From a virus: a stretch of 35,345 bases of DNA. The first letter of the stretch is position 1. The number at the start of each line of letters is the position of its first letter. The notes beneath the pieces are model-generated. The model saw nothing but the letters and a program-made list of their open reading frames with translations, ran no database searches and was not told where the DNA came from. Of the stretch, positions 24,227 to 30,991 are shown piece by piece. The DNA is taken from positions 1 to 35,345 of the IMG/VR virus record IMGVR_UViG_3300030098_004745; one strand, given 5' to 3'. The position numbers and the translations under genes are program-made.

Positions 24227-24252
24227 AAGGCCCCTTATTCAGGGGCTTCTTT
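24227..24252. terminator. Bidirectional terminator
   Basis: GCCCC (24230-24234) and GGGGC (24242-24246) pair across TTATTCA. T-rich tracts flank it on both strands (TTCTTTT rightward, CTTTTCTTT leftward). It ends the rightward unit containing 23667-24101 and the whole leftward early operon. The last codons and stop of the leftward gene at 24235 lie inside the hairpin. Confidence 0.75.
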
Positions 24253-24417
24253 TATGGCTCGTTTTATTTGTTTTAGTTCTTTGTCTAGTTCCTTAAGCGT
24301 TCGAGAATCGCTTTGTGCAATTTCCTTAAGGTGTGCTCGGAACTGTTCGGCAATAACGCCCATAGGTTTGTCCTCGGTGATCGTGGGCATCGCTGCCCGT
24401 AAAACAACATTACTCAC
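24235..24417 (-). CDS. Small helical protein, last gene of the leftward operon
   Basis: 60 residues, predicted helical in the second half (QFRAHLKEIAQSDSRTLKEL, ELKQIKRAIKEAPE), rich in Lys and Glu; coiled coil likely. The stop is inside the terminator stem. ATG 24417 has no clear Shine-Dalgarno; an internal ATG ten codons in is possible. No family is recognised. Confidence 0.5.
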   Translation of the reverse strand: MSNVVLRAAMPTITEDKPMGVIAEQFRAHLKEIAQSDSRTLKELDKELKQIKRAIKEAPE

Positions 24418-24447
24418 TGTTCTAAGTCATGCGTAGTAATAGCAAAA

Positions 24448-24876
24448 CTAGACACAAGTTTTGACGGTAAGGACAACACCCGGAGGTTCCTGTCCGTTGG
24501 TCCATCTTTTTAAAACGGACCACTGAACTATTTGTGAATCGTTCCGGGCGATACCTGCTTGTTCTATCGAGTCACCGATTCCACGGGTCAGCTTGTCCAA
24601 GTCAGGTTTTGTAGCTTTATGGTCCGGCGCAGAAGGTCTTAATCCTTTTTTGCCATAATGCCCCTTGGGTCTTACAAACCTGAAATGCGCTGATACAAAT
24701 AGCGGTGCGCTTTGGTCCCAGTCTTCTGGGCATTCATCAGCCAAAGCAATAATGACTTTTGAACGCCACTCTTTAAGCAACGCATCATTGCTATATCTCA
24801 AACCACCAAAACGTGGATTACCTACTAAGGAACCTTGAGGAACTGGTGCTCCGATGACTTCGATTGATATTTCCAT
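24448..24876 (-). CDS. rusA: RusA-like Holliday junction resolvase
   Basis: 142 residues. RusA family, which cuts Holliday junctions as a metal-dependent dimer. The diagnostic segment KPDLDKLTRGIGDSIEQAGI carries the paired Asp residues (PDLD) and Lys, and the later NDSQIV has the third Asp. The N-terminus ISIEVIGAPVPQGSL and strand FRFVRPKG also fit. In phages it resolves recombination intermediates before packaging. It may cooperate with Erf and SSB (30326-31573). Eight bases separate it from the preceding gene. Confidence 0.9.
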   Translation of the reverse strand: MEISIEVIGAPVPQGSLVGNPRFGGLRYSNDALLKEWRSKVIIALADECPEDWDQSAPLFVSAHFRFVRPKGHYGKKGLRPSAPDHKATKPDLDKLTRGIGDSIEQAGIARNDSQIVQWSVLKRWTNGQEPPGVVLTVKTCV

Positions 24877-24883
24877 CTATAAG

Positions 24884-25096
24884 TTAAATATCAGGCAGGT
24901 TATAGATAGGGTTTAAGCAACAGCGTTCAAATATCTCTTTTAAATATTTGTTATCAACTGGCTCTTTTGGTAATTGCTTCAAAATTGGTAAAAGCTTCTT
25001 AACCGTTAGATGAAAGGTCTCGTTGTTATATATTTCACTGTCTAAAACCTCTTTTAACTCTTTTGCAACTTTGGTTTCAAGTTCTGCTTTGGTCAT
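24884..25096 (-). CDS. Small helical protein of unknown function
   Basis: 70 residues, helical, with a Leu-rich middle (FHLTVKKLLPILKQLPKE) and a Cys-Cys pair near the end (FERCCLNPIYNLPDI). Starts inside the end of the tiny gene at 25077 (20-base overlap). No family is recognised. Part of a chain of overlapping small genes in the early operon. Confidence 0.55.
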   Translation of the reverse strand: MTKAELETKVAKELKEVLDSEIYNNETFHLTVKKLLPILKQLPKEPVDNKYLKEIFERCCLNPIYNLPDI

Positions 25097-25178
25097 CGTT
25101 TTTACTCCAATGTTTAATAAGTTTTTTTAACTCAATGATGCGCCTTTCGGCTGCTTCAATCTTTTCTTGTGTCGTCAT
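25077..25178 (-). CDS. Tiny coiled-coil protein, 33 residues
   Basis: ATG 25178 to TGA 25077. Sequence MTTQEKIEAAERRIIELKKL, then IKHWSKNDDQSRT. The heptad-like helix is a common feature of small phage proteins. It overlaps the preceding gene's 3' end by 23 bases and the next gene's start by 20 bases, the pattern of coupled genes. Existence as a real gene is inference. Confidence 0.42.
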   Translation of the reverse strand: MTTQEKIEAAERRIIELKKLIKHWSKNDDQSRT

Positions 25179-25524
25179 TCTTTGGTGCGCGAAACTCCCA
25201 TGTATAGGAAGCAGGTTTTGGAATGGCGATGTCATCATCTATTTCCAACCGTATCCTTTTCTGTACTTGGTCTTTTAGTTGATCGACAACTTCTGTGAAC
25301 TCGTACCGTTGTGCAATTTTCTTTCTTGTAACCGTTGCACCTTCAAAGGAATATTTATCTTCGATGGTTCCATAGGAGTAATGAGCGTCTAGTTCATTTT
25401 TTAACTCAGCAATTACAATTAAACGTTGTTGTATTTCTTCCTTGAATTTTCGTATTTTGGAAACGATAGTTTCAGGAGGATTTAAAGTTTCTTTTGAAAA
25501 TTCTGTATTAGTAGAGTGGGTCAT
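25156..25524 (-). CDS. Conserved-looking phage protein, unknown function
   Basis: 122 residues from ATG 25524 (the frame is open further, but upstream starts would overlap the previous gene more). Helical N-terminal half (IVSKIRKFKEEIQQRLIVIA, ELKNELDAHYSYG), then DKYSFEGATVTRKKIAQRYE and SYTWEFRAPK. A soluble protein; from memory the GATV-R and SYTWEFR motifs are shared by cyanophage proteins with no known function. Overlaps the neighbour at 25508 by 17 bases. Confidence 0.62.
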   Translation of the reverse strand: MTHSTNTEFSKETLNPPETIVSKIRKFKEEIQQRLIVIAELKNELDAHYSYGTIEDKYSFEGATVTRKKIAQRYEFTEVVDQLKDQVQKRIRLEIDDDIAIPKPASYTWEFRAPKNDDTRKD

Positions 25525-25918
25525 CGTATGGGGGAGGGTTATCAAAGTTAGAGGTCTTTTGGTGGCAACGTTCAAGATGCCCGGTGATATGTTTCAAGAT
25601 GAAAGGGTCTTTAAATGCTTCTAGCCAGATTGCATTTTCTTGTTCATCAAGTTCATCGTCGTCTTCAATGAATGTGTATTCGTTGTCTGGTCCTTTAATC
25701 ATGGGAGATCTGATAATTCGCATAGATGGAGGTTGCGGTTTCTCTGTTTGACGTAGGAATAGTAATTTGAGGCGATGAATTAGTTTCATAGACATAATCA
25801 AGGGAACGGAGATCAGTAGCCAAACGGGAAGAAAGAAATACAAAAGGCATGCCGAGAAGGGCGATGCAGATAGCTTTCTTAAGTTCTTGCATTGCATAGT
25901 ATTTGCAGGTGTTTTCAT
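25508..25918 (-). CDS. Membrane-anchored acidic protein, start uncertain
   Basis: 136 residues from ATG 25918, which has AAGG five bases upstream and lies 9 bases from the 25927 operator. One membrane helix is near 24-42 (CLLYFFLPVWLLISVPLIM). The C-terminal half (GPDNEYTFIEDDDELDEQEN, WLEAFKDPFILKHITGHLER) is a plausible soluble acidic domain. ATG 25795, 25789 or 25702 are other starts; with 25702 only the acidic domain remains and the upstream part would belong to the other frame (25695-25892). Confidence 0.5.
   Translation of the reverse strand: MKTPANTMQCKNLRKLSASPFSACLLYFFLPVWLLISVPLIMSMKLIHRLKLLFLRQTEKPQPPSMRIIRSPMIKGPDNEYTFIEDDDELDEQENAIWLEAFKDPFILKHITGHLERCHQKTSNFDNPPPYDDPLY
25695..25892 (-). 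CDS. Alternative small gene in another frame, signal-peptide-like
   Basis: 65 residues from ATG 25892. MQELKKAICIALLGMPFVFL reads like a signal peptide, followed by a Thr/Ser-rich tail (TNSSPQITIPTSNRETATSI). Codon use looks as natural as that of the overlapping frame 25508-25918, and its stop (25695) overlaps ATG 25702 of that frame by eight bases. Either both are used or only one; sequence alone does not decide. Confidence 0.38.
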   Translation of the reverse strand: MQELKKAICIALLGMPFVFLSSRLATDLRSLDYVYETNSSPQITIPTSNRETATSIYANYQISHD

Positions 25919-25926
25919 ATTGCCTT

Positions 25927-25941
25927 ATGGGTTTACCCTTA
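25927..25941. promoter_or_regulatory. Candidate operator, site 2 of 5
   Basis: GGGT-TT-ACCC at 25929-25938, with A-T flanks and CCCTTA as at other sites. It lies in the 29-base gap (25919-25947) between genes of the leftward operon, just before ATG 25918. It may control an internal promoter; no clear -35/-10 pair is visible. Confidence 0.5.
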
Positions 25942-25947
25942 GCAAGC

Positions 25948-26322
25948 CTAAGCAGCAATAGTAGAACCAAATATTAAAGAACGCCAAACTCTGACGTCTC
26001 CACTATGCCTAGTTGATCGAACGCTCTTCATCGTTTGATTTGTTTTTGCGATCCATTTATTTCTAGCAGCCTTTTTAAATAACGGCCCTAACGCTCTGTT
26101 GTCATGAGTCGTGATACCAATGAGGTCTAATGATTCCCAGATATCATTTGCCGTGATATAAGGCTTGTTTCTTGCGTAAGTCAGGATTGTTTTCAATGCG
26201 ACTCTTCTGAACTCTTCGTTGGCGTTTTCATTTACGCGTTGCATCCCGTTCTCTTTGCCTTCTTCTGCTTTTGTTGGGTTAAAGACGATTGGTCTTTGTA
26301 GGTAGTGAATGTCAGAGATCAT
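25948..26322 (-). CDS. Phage replication-module protein, winged-helix-like
   Basis: 124 residues. The central part (ALKTILTYARNKPYITANDI, IGITTHDNRALGPLFKKAAR) and C-terminal IAKTNQTMKSVRSTRHSGDV with VWRS form a motif series common in small phage proteins next to helicase and nuclease genes: a D-RALGP segment in a likely winged helix-turn-helix. A DNA-binding role is inferred. ATG 26322 follows the preceding stop by two bases. The precise function is unknown. Confidence 0.62.
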   Translation of the reverse strand: MISDIHYLQRPIVFNPTKAEEGKENGMQRVNENANEEFRRVALKTILTYARNKPYITANDIWESLDLIGITTHDNRALGPLFKKAARNKWIAKTNQTMKSVRSTRHSGDVRVWRSLIFGSTIAA

Positions 26323-26324
26323 TT

Positions 26325-26948
26325 TTAGATTTTGGGTAATGTTTCAAAGAAGAGTTTTTTTTGTTTTTCAAATGCCGATAGACATTCTTCCGTTGTGTAA
26401 CTCGTAGTGAGGACTTCATTTGGTTTTGACCAGATGACCATGCACTTATGAATCTTTATCTCAGGTCTGCATTTAGAGAGGAGTGATAAATATCCACCAA
26501 GCTGTAAGGAGACGTTTCTTTTCCTTCCTGAAGCACTAAGTGTTTTTAAATCTGCAAGTACAAGTCGACCAGTTTCTTTATGTCGAATGATGCAATCAGC
26601 AGAGCCACCAATACCACCAACGAAATCAAGATCAACCATTCGGTACTCACAAGCAACAGCCTCCCATCGGTTCCATAAATCGTCTGAGAGGAGGGGGTCG
26701 ACCCACTTTTGGTATTTGCCAGAGTCGTAAGGTTTGCCTTGTAGAAAAGCTTCTAAACAGGCATGAACGGTATTGCCACGTGGTTCCCATTCAGAACGTG
26801 TCCTCTCGTGGATTTCCTTTGTTCTCTGATCTCTTGTGTCGATGATCTGCGAGATCGACCACATCATCCATTTCTTGTTCATCCGATAACGGTGCATCGA
26901 TGGATAGAACTGCAAGCCCTGAATCGGACTCCATAGTTTCTCGGTCAT
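26325..26948 (-). CDS. PD-(D/E)XK nuclease, RecB/Cas4-like
   Basis: 207 residues from ATG 26948 (ATG 26963 also possible). The active-site signature is GSADCIIRHKETGRLVLADL with ADLKT (the Asp and D-x-K) and the following SLQLGGYLSLL, typical of PD-(D/E)XK exonucleases. The N-terminal LQFYPSMHRYRM and RGNTVHACLEAFLQGKPYDS are also family features. It probably resects DNA ends for recombination, working with Erf, SSB and RusA. Its first 158 bases overlap the end of the helicase gene in another frame. Confidence 0.85.
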   Translation of the reverse strand: MTEKLWSPIQGLQFYPSMHRYRMNKKWMMWSISQIIDTRDQRTKEIHERTRSEWEPRGNTVHACLEAFLQGKPYDSGKYQKWVDPLLSDDLWNRWEAVACEYRMVDLDFVGGIGGSADCIIRHKETGRLVLADLKTLSASGRKRNVSLQLGGYLSLLSKCRPEIKIHKCMVIWSKPNEVLTTSYTTEECLSAFEKQKKLFFETLPKI

Positions 26949-28515
26949 AAGTAGTAGTAGCAAAAGGGGACGAACAAGCTCTTAAATCAATGTCCCATCG
27001 CATATTGCGAATGCGAACTTTTGAATTACCTGTTTGAACGATAGTGATCGCATGCGGATTTGAACCGTCGTGAACGATCCAACCGTTCTGCCATTTATCT
27101 CCAATCTTTCTTTCGACGGGCGTTCCATCAGGGGGTGTGATTAACCCCCCTCCCTGAGATTCATGTATATAAGATGATGAACGTGATAAACCTTTTAATT
27201 CATGCGCGCGCGAGGGTTTATCACCCTTAGTGACGTTTATCACGGGGTCTGGGGGGAGGCTACCTATTGGGCGAAATAACCCTGCGGGTCGTCCTCCATC
27301 TAACGTCGCTGCTACTTCTCCGCATTTATAAATCAAGTTCTTTTTCGTTAATTGGGCGAGGCATCGATGTGCTTTGTTTCTCTCAAGATGAAAGCGATTC
27401 ATAAGTTCAGTCGCCGTTACCGGGAACTCACCTGCATCCCATCGTTCCTGAATGAAATCAAACGCATCTGCTTGTCTTCCTTGTAATTCAAGTTCTGCTT
27501 CTGCTCGTGCTTCTTGTGCCATCGCTTCTGCTCCATCGCCGTGTGTAATCCATCCTTTGTCGAGCAGCTCTGCCACCATCGTTGTTCCTTTTGCTCGTCC
27601 TTGAGTTTTGAGAACCACTCGAAAATCACTTTGAGTTTGGCCTTCTGCAGGTTGCTTCAACCAGTTCATCAAGATCGTTAAGCTTGCACATGCTGGCAGC
27701 GCATTACTTCCTCTTGATGCGTTCGTTGCATTTCCACCTGCCACGCTTTTATTCGTGTGGTGAATCATGACTAAGGTTGTTTGATAAGGAGCTAAAGCAG
27801 AAGCAAGACTTCGAGCTGGACCATCAAATGCGCTTGTTGCTTCGTCAATACCTAAAGGACTTACACAAGCGTGATAACTATCTAAGAGGATTAAAGCTCC
27901 AGGGTTTTCTGATGCGACGGTTTCTAGTTGTTCGATTCCTTTCTCGTTTAAATGCAAAGGTGCACCTGTATGCCATAAACATTCGATAGGTCCACCAAGT
28001 TCTCCGTTGTTTTGAATTAAGCCTTCTCGTTTTAAGATTGTGTACCAATCGTTCTCTGGTTGATCAGTTCCGACGATATATACAGGAGGACATTTTCCTT
28101 CAAGCTTGTGACCTAAATAGGAAGGCTCACCACGCCACCACGCTCCGATCATTCCAATCATCAAAGCAGACTTTCCTACCTTGGGAGGAGCTACTAAAAG
28201 GTTTGTTGTCCCTGCCATTACAATTCCGTTCCATACCCAAGGAGTCGGAGTGGTATCCATCCGTTCTCCTTTCTTTCTTGGTTTTGCTGTCCCGGTAAAG
28301 TTTGATCTTGCTTCCGTTAGATAACTTCTAATTTCTGCGTCACGTAAGGGAGTGTTGCTGTCCTGAACAAAAAGTCGGAGTAGATAGAACTGCGATTGTT
28401 GATCTTTTTCAGAAGTTACCAAAAAGGCGGCGTGGTCTTTTATTGCTTGCAAGTCTCTTTTGTTGCCTTCGACTAGTGCTGCTGTGTCGGTTTCGGGTAT
28501 GTCTTTTGAGTTCAC
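26791..28515 (-). CDS. RecA-fold ATPase, replicative helicase-like (AAA_25/RepA type)
   Basis: 574 residues from GTG 28515. Walker A APPKVGKS (109-116), Walker B ALILLDS (207-213) and the following VMIHHTNK (249-256) identify a RepA/DnaB-like RecA-fold ATPase. A winged helix-like part (FPVTATELMNRFHLERNKAH) follows, then a less conserved C-terminal region. The frame is open up to 28704, but residues upstream of the GTG are unlike a helicase and lie over the previous gene's coding frame. It probably unwinds the phage replication fork. No primase or polymerase is seen, so host enzymes are needed. Confidence 0.85.
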   Translation of the reverse strand: MNSKDIPETDTAALVEGNKRDLQAIKDHAAFLVTSEKDQQSQFYLLRLFVQDSNTPLRDAEIRSYLTEARSNFTGTAKPRKKGERMDTTPTPWVWNGIVMAGTTNLLVAPPKVGKSALMIGMIGAWWRGEPSYLGHKLEGKCPPVYIVGTDQPENDWYTILKREGLIQNNGELGGPIECLWHTGAPLHLNEKGIEQLETVASENPGALILLDSYHACVSPLGIDEATSAFDGPARSLASALAPYQTTLVMIHHTNKSVAGGNATNASRGSNALPACASLTILMNWLKQPAEGQTQSDFRVVLKTQGRAKGTTMVAELLDKGWITHGDGAEAMAQEARAEAELELQGRQADAFDFIQERWDAGEFPVTATELMNRFHLERNKAHRCLAQLTKKNLIYKCGEVAATLDGGRPAGLFRPIGSLPPDPVINVTKGDKPSRAHELKGLSRSSSYIHESQGGGLITPPDGTPVERKIGDKWQNGWIVHDGSNPHAITIVQTGNSKVRIRNMRWDIDLRACSSPFATTTYDRETMESDSGLAVLSIDAPLSDEQEMDDVVDLADHRHKRSENKGNPREDTF

Positions 28516-28801
28516 GTGTGTAATAGTTCGCTTGTGCTTTAGTTGGTGAGAAGTAGTCCGACTGAGTAAATCGTCCGAGTTTTTCGAGTTTAAGGAAGGC
28601 TGCAAGTTCTGGGCTTGTTTCGTAAGGATGCTTTTTATCGAACTCATCAAGTGCTTTATCAGAGCGTTCTTTTTGTGCTTTGAAGTAAACTCCCTTCTTT
28701 GCAAGCTCTATATCAAAGTCAGCGGGCCAAGAATAGGGAACCCATTTGAGCATTTCATAGGCTCGCCTTTCTTTTTCGAGATCGATTTCAGGTTCAGCCA
28801 T
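28409..28801 (-). CDS. Early protein of unknown function preceding the helicase
   Basis: 130 residues. The first about 95 residues are acidic and helical (EIDLEKERRAYEMLKWVPYS, RSDKALDEFDKKHPYETSPE) and read like a real protein. The last 35 are Arg/Lys-rich and lie over the helicase start in another frame. Either the genes overlap by about 107 bases, or ribosomes or the sequence shift +1 near YFSPTKAQANYYT to give one long protein with the helicase. The start overlaps the 28794 gene by 8 bases. Confidence 0.6.
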   Translation of the reverse strand: MAEPEIDLEKERRAYEMLKWVPYSWPADFDIELAKKGVYFKAQKERSDKALDEFDKKHPYETSPELAAFLKLEKLGRFTQSDYFSPTKAQANYYTRELKRHTRNRHSSTSRRQQKRLASNKRPRRLFGNF

Positions 28802-29033
28802 TTTCCTTCGCTGCCTTGATTGGTTTTTGTGAAATTTTTATTGATTGTTCAATTTGCCATGCGTGAATTGCATCAACTGACCAACCAACAGGACTATTTT
28901 TTCGGCCTGAAAGATAAACCCAATGTTTGCCAACTTCTAGAAGACCTTCTCCTTTGAGTGCCCATAACTTGGACGCACTGATACCAAGGATCTCAGCAGC
29001 CTCTGCCACCGAGTGCCAAATTCTTTTTTGCAT
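28794..29033 (-). CDS. AlpA/excisionase-like DNA-binding protein
   Basis: 79 residues. Helix-turn-helix of the HTH_17/AlpA type near the N-terminus (WHSVAEAAEILGISASKLWA), then GKHWVYLSGRKNSPVGWSVD. First gene of the leftward operon, with a candidate operator touching its ATG (29035-29048), so it is an early product under repressor control. It could be a Cro-like or helper regulator, or act with the integrase. The other excisionase-like gene at 33889 lies next to int and is the better Xis. Confidence 0.7.
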   Translation of the reverse strand: MQKRIWHSVAEAAEILGISASKLWALKGEGLLEVGKHWVYLSGRKNSPVGWSVDAIHAWQIEQSIKISQKPIKAAKENG

Positions 29034-29034
29034 T

Positions 29035-29091
29035 AGGGGTTAACCCTTTACTATTGGAGCCTAGTATTACTCATAAGACTAAGTAGCGCAA
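29035..29091. promoter_or_regulatory. Divergent control region with operator, site 3 of 5
   Basis: The palindrome AGGGGT-TA-ACCCTT lies at 29035-29048, one base from the leftward ATG at 29033. Rightward: TTAACC (29040-29045), 16 bases, TAGTAT (29062-29067). Leftward: TTGCGC (29091-29086), 16 bases, TAATAC (29069-29064), with transcription starting near 29057, so the operator would lie in the first bases of the message. Both -10 boxes overlap. Promoters were read by eye. Confidence 0.5.
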
Positions 29092-29189
29092 CAGGCTTGC
29101 TATGGGCACTAGTTAGGGTTTGTCACATATGTCACATCGTTTGTCATCTAATTGTTTAAATAAAAATATGCGCTATCGTCTGTTAGTAA

Positions 29190-29210
29190 TAAAGGGTAAA
29201 CCCTTACTAT
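29190..29210. promoter_or_regulatory. Candidate operator, site 4 of 5, before the repressor gene
   Basis: AAGGGT-AA-ACCCTT (29192-29205) is a perfect palindrome, followed by ACTAT as at site 3. It ends 8 bases before the chosen ATG (29213) of the repressor-like gene, a position suited to autoregulation. Sites 3 and 4 are about 157 bases apart, centre to centre, which would permit looping. Confidence 0.6.
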
Positions 29211-29212
29211 GT

Positions 29213-29962
29213 ATGCCTGAAAAGAAAAGCAGGAAACGAGATTGGGCTAAAGAGCAAGCGTTGAGGCTTGAAGCGCGCTTAGCATTAGGAAAAAGTGACA
29301 GACGCTGGCGGGAGATGAATTTTTTATCTCAGCAGAACTGTCATGACTGGGCAAAAGTGGCGGGTGTTCCTCTTCATAATTCACAGATTGCTTATTGGGA
29401 AAGAGGGAGACTAGATCCTAAGATTGAATTTTGGTTTGCCCGTGAAGCTTATAATTTCGCAATAGCAGAGAATGATTTTCCTTCAGGTCTTTCTCGTACT
29501 GTAAAAGACCGTTTAATAGCAGCAGAGCCATATTTGAATCACGAAGGTGAAGTTGCAGATGCTTTGGATTTCCAAGCGATCTTTGGGAATAGGCAGCCTA
29601 TTAATTCCTTATATACAAAGACGGAAGAGCTAACTGATGATTTCCTTTCATTGTTTGCAGAAGAACTAGAAAAAGCGTTTAAGACAACGGCTAGGGAGCT
29701 AATGCTGAAAAATAACGAGTTTTGGGATGAGTTATGCAAGACAGAGCCAATGAAGAAGGTGAAAGAAAAGAGAGTGGCACAAGTCGCGCAGGACATGCTT
29801 CGCGGGGAGAGTGTGCCGACGAAAGAAGATGTTGAGTATGTTCTTCTAAAATATAAGCAATGCCCTGCATGTATGGGTATTAGCAAATTAGCTAATAAAG
29901 AGACATCAAAAAAGATGGAATCACTCAATTCTAAACTGGTGTCTCTTGCTATGACTTCATAA
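29213..29962 (+). CDS. Repressor-like XRE-type helix-turn-helix protein
   Basis: 249 residues from ATG 29213. The frame is open further upstream (TTG 29120, ATG 29168) but those starts would translate the operator. N-terminus basic (MPEKKSRKRDWAKEQ), then an XRE-like helix-turn-helix about 38-68 (LSQQNCHDWAKVAGVPLHNS, IAYWERGRLDP). The C-terminal 150 residues are helical and contain CPAC near 220. It lacks a LexA/S24 peptidase signature. Location between the two early operons with operators on both sides suggests a CI-like immunity repressor. Confidence 0.68.
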   Translation: MPEKKSRKRDWAKEQALRLEARLALGKSDRRWREMNFLSQQNCHDWAKVAGVPLHNSQIAYWERGRLDPKIEFWFAREAYNFAIAENDFPSGLSRTVKDRLIAAEPYLNHEGEVADALDFQAIFGNRQPINSLYTKTEELTDDFLSLFAEELEKAFKTTARELMLKNNEFWDELCKTEPMKKVKEKRVAQVAQDMLRGESVPTKEDVEYVLLKYKQCPACMGISKLANKETSKKMESLNSKLVSLAMTS

Positions 29963-30002
29963 TATGTAGTGTAAGAAAAGATACTTGTCTAAGTGAAAAT
30001 AC

Positions 30003-30025
30003 TAAAACTATATTGACTAGTTTTA
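30003..30025 (+). terminator. Weak terminator-like hairpin after the repressor gene
   Basis: TAAAACTA and TAGTTTTA pair (8 bp) across TATTGAC. The T tract is short, and the stem is AT-rich. It lies 40 bases after the repressor stop and before the 30071 promoter. Confidence 0.3.
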
Positions 30026-30070
30026 CTGCAAGAATTAATATTTTTTCAACGATAATGATTTTCTTTCTTT

Positions 30071-30103
30071 AGGGGTTGACCCCTTACGATTGAATAGTAA
30101 TAT
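30071..30103 (+). promoter_or_regulatory. Early rightward promoter with overlapping operator, site 5 of 5
   Basis: TTGACC (30076-30081), 16 bases, TAATAT (30098-30103). The palindrome AGGGGT-TG-ACCCCT (30071-30084) covers the -35, so a bound repressor would block polymerase. The message would start near 30110 and the first gene ATG is at 30124, with almost no leader. This is the clearest promoter in the window. Confidence 0.68.
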
Positions 30104-30123
30104 CGGTTTGTTCTGCACTTACT

Positions 30124-30333
30124 ATGCCCAACAAAGAAAACCGAGCATATGATTTTTTATGCACGCTCAAGGAGTCAACAGCGCAAATAGTGGACTCAGC
30201 ATTGAAGGCTTTTAATGAGGCTTATGAAACGATGGATTGGAATCAGCTCGATTCGGATCAAAGAAAGTCGGTTCAAGGTTGGCAAATTGACCTTCAAAAA
30301 GCTAATGGCTTAATTAACGAAAACAATGTCTGA
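30124..30333 (+). CDS. Small acidic helical protein, first gene of the rightward operon
   Basis: 69 residues. Helical (TLKESTAQIVDSALKAFNEA, DSDQRKSVQGWQIDLQKANG). No family is recognised. Placed directly behind the operator-controlled promoter, with almost no leader and no Shine-Dalgarno, and overlapping the Erf gene by 8 bases. Confidence 0.6.
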   Translation: MPNKENRAYDFLCTLKESTAQIVDSALKAFNEAYETMDWNQLDSDQRKSVQGWQIDLQKANGLINENNV

Positions 30334-30991
30334 CATACGAAATTTAAAAGAACTTCCAAAAGCTTTAATTCGTTTTCACAATACGCTTCCCGCAATTGAA
30401 GAAAAAACATCAGGCGTTCATTCTAGTAAGTATGCACCTTTGTCCTATATACAAGGGATTACAGTTCCTCTACTAGGTGCCCAGGGTCTTGTTTGCATTC
30501 AAACTTTTGAGGTTGAGAATGACAACGAATATTTAGTTACTCATTTACTACATGAAAGTGGTGAGTCGATCTGCGGTAAGACCAAACTTATAAAAGGTTC
30601 AATGAGAGAACCAAATCAAGACTGGGGTGCTGGTGTTACTTACAGGTCGAGATATGCCTATTTAAAAATGCTTGGTATATCAGCGGGAATGCCTGACATC
30701 GTTGATCAAATTGTGGTTAATGATGCTATCCCTACGTCTGACAGAGAAAAGCCAGAGGACTTAGTTCCTCCAGAAGAAGCGACAGCAACTGATGAACTTC
30801 TAACTTCTGATTTTGCTAAGGCTTATTTATTGGATCTTGAAGGTTGGGCTAAAAAGAACCCAACAAAACTTCCTGATCTAAAAAAGGCTTATAAGAAAAA
30901 GTTTCCTGACTTCACAGGTGCTTTCACTGGGCATGTACAAGAACAAAGGCATGTTCAATTTATTGATGATTTCACAAATTCACTTAAGTAA
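30326..30991 (+). CDS. erf: Erf-type single-strand annealing protein
   Basis: 221 residues. Erf superfamily, which anneals single strands during recombination and circularisation. The pattern is present in order: SSKYAPLSYIQGITVPLLGA, GLVCIQTFEVEN, YLVTHLLHESGESICG and DWGAGVTYRSRYAYLKMLGI, the conserved core. The C-terminal third is variable and helical (DLEGWAKKNPTKLPDLKKAY). It should work with SSB (two genes downstream), the PD-(D/E)XK nuclease and RusA. ATGA overlap with the next gene. Confidence 0.9.
   Translation: MSDIRNLKELPKALIRFHNTLPAIEEKTSGVHSSKYAPLSYIQGITVPLLGAQGLVCIQTFEVENDNEYLVTHLLHESGESICGKTKLIKGSMREPNQDWGAGVTYRSRYAYLKMLGISAGMPDIVDQIVVNDAIPTSDREKPEDLVPPEEATATDELLTSDFAKAYLLDLEGWAKKNPTKLPDLKKAYKKKFPDFTGAFTGHVQEQRHVQFIDDFTNSLK

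Noticed and set aside
27140-27165. Sixth operator at the GGGGGT...ACCCCC inverted repeat
   Set aside because: The spacer is seven bases instead of two, and it lies inside the helicase coding region.
29120-29212. Longer repressor start at TTG 29120 or ATG 29168
   Set aside because: It would translate the control region including the palindrome at 29192 and gives an N-terminus unlike a repressor.
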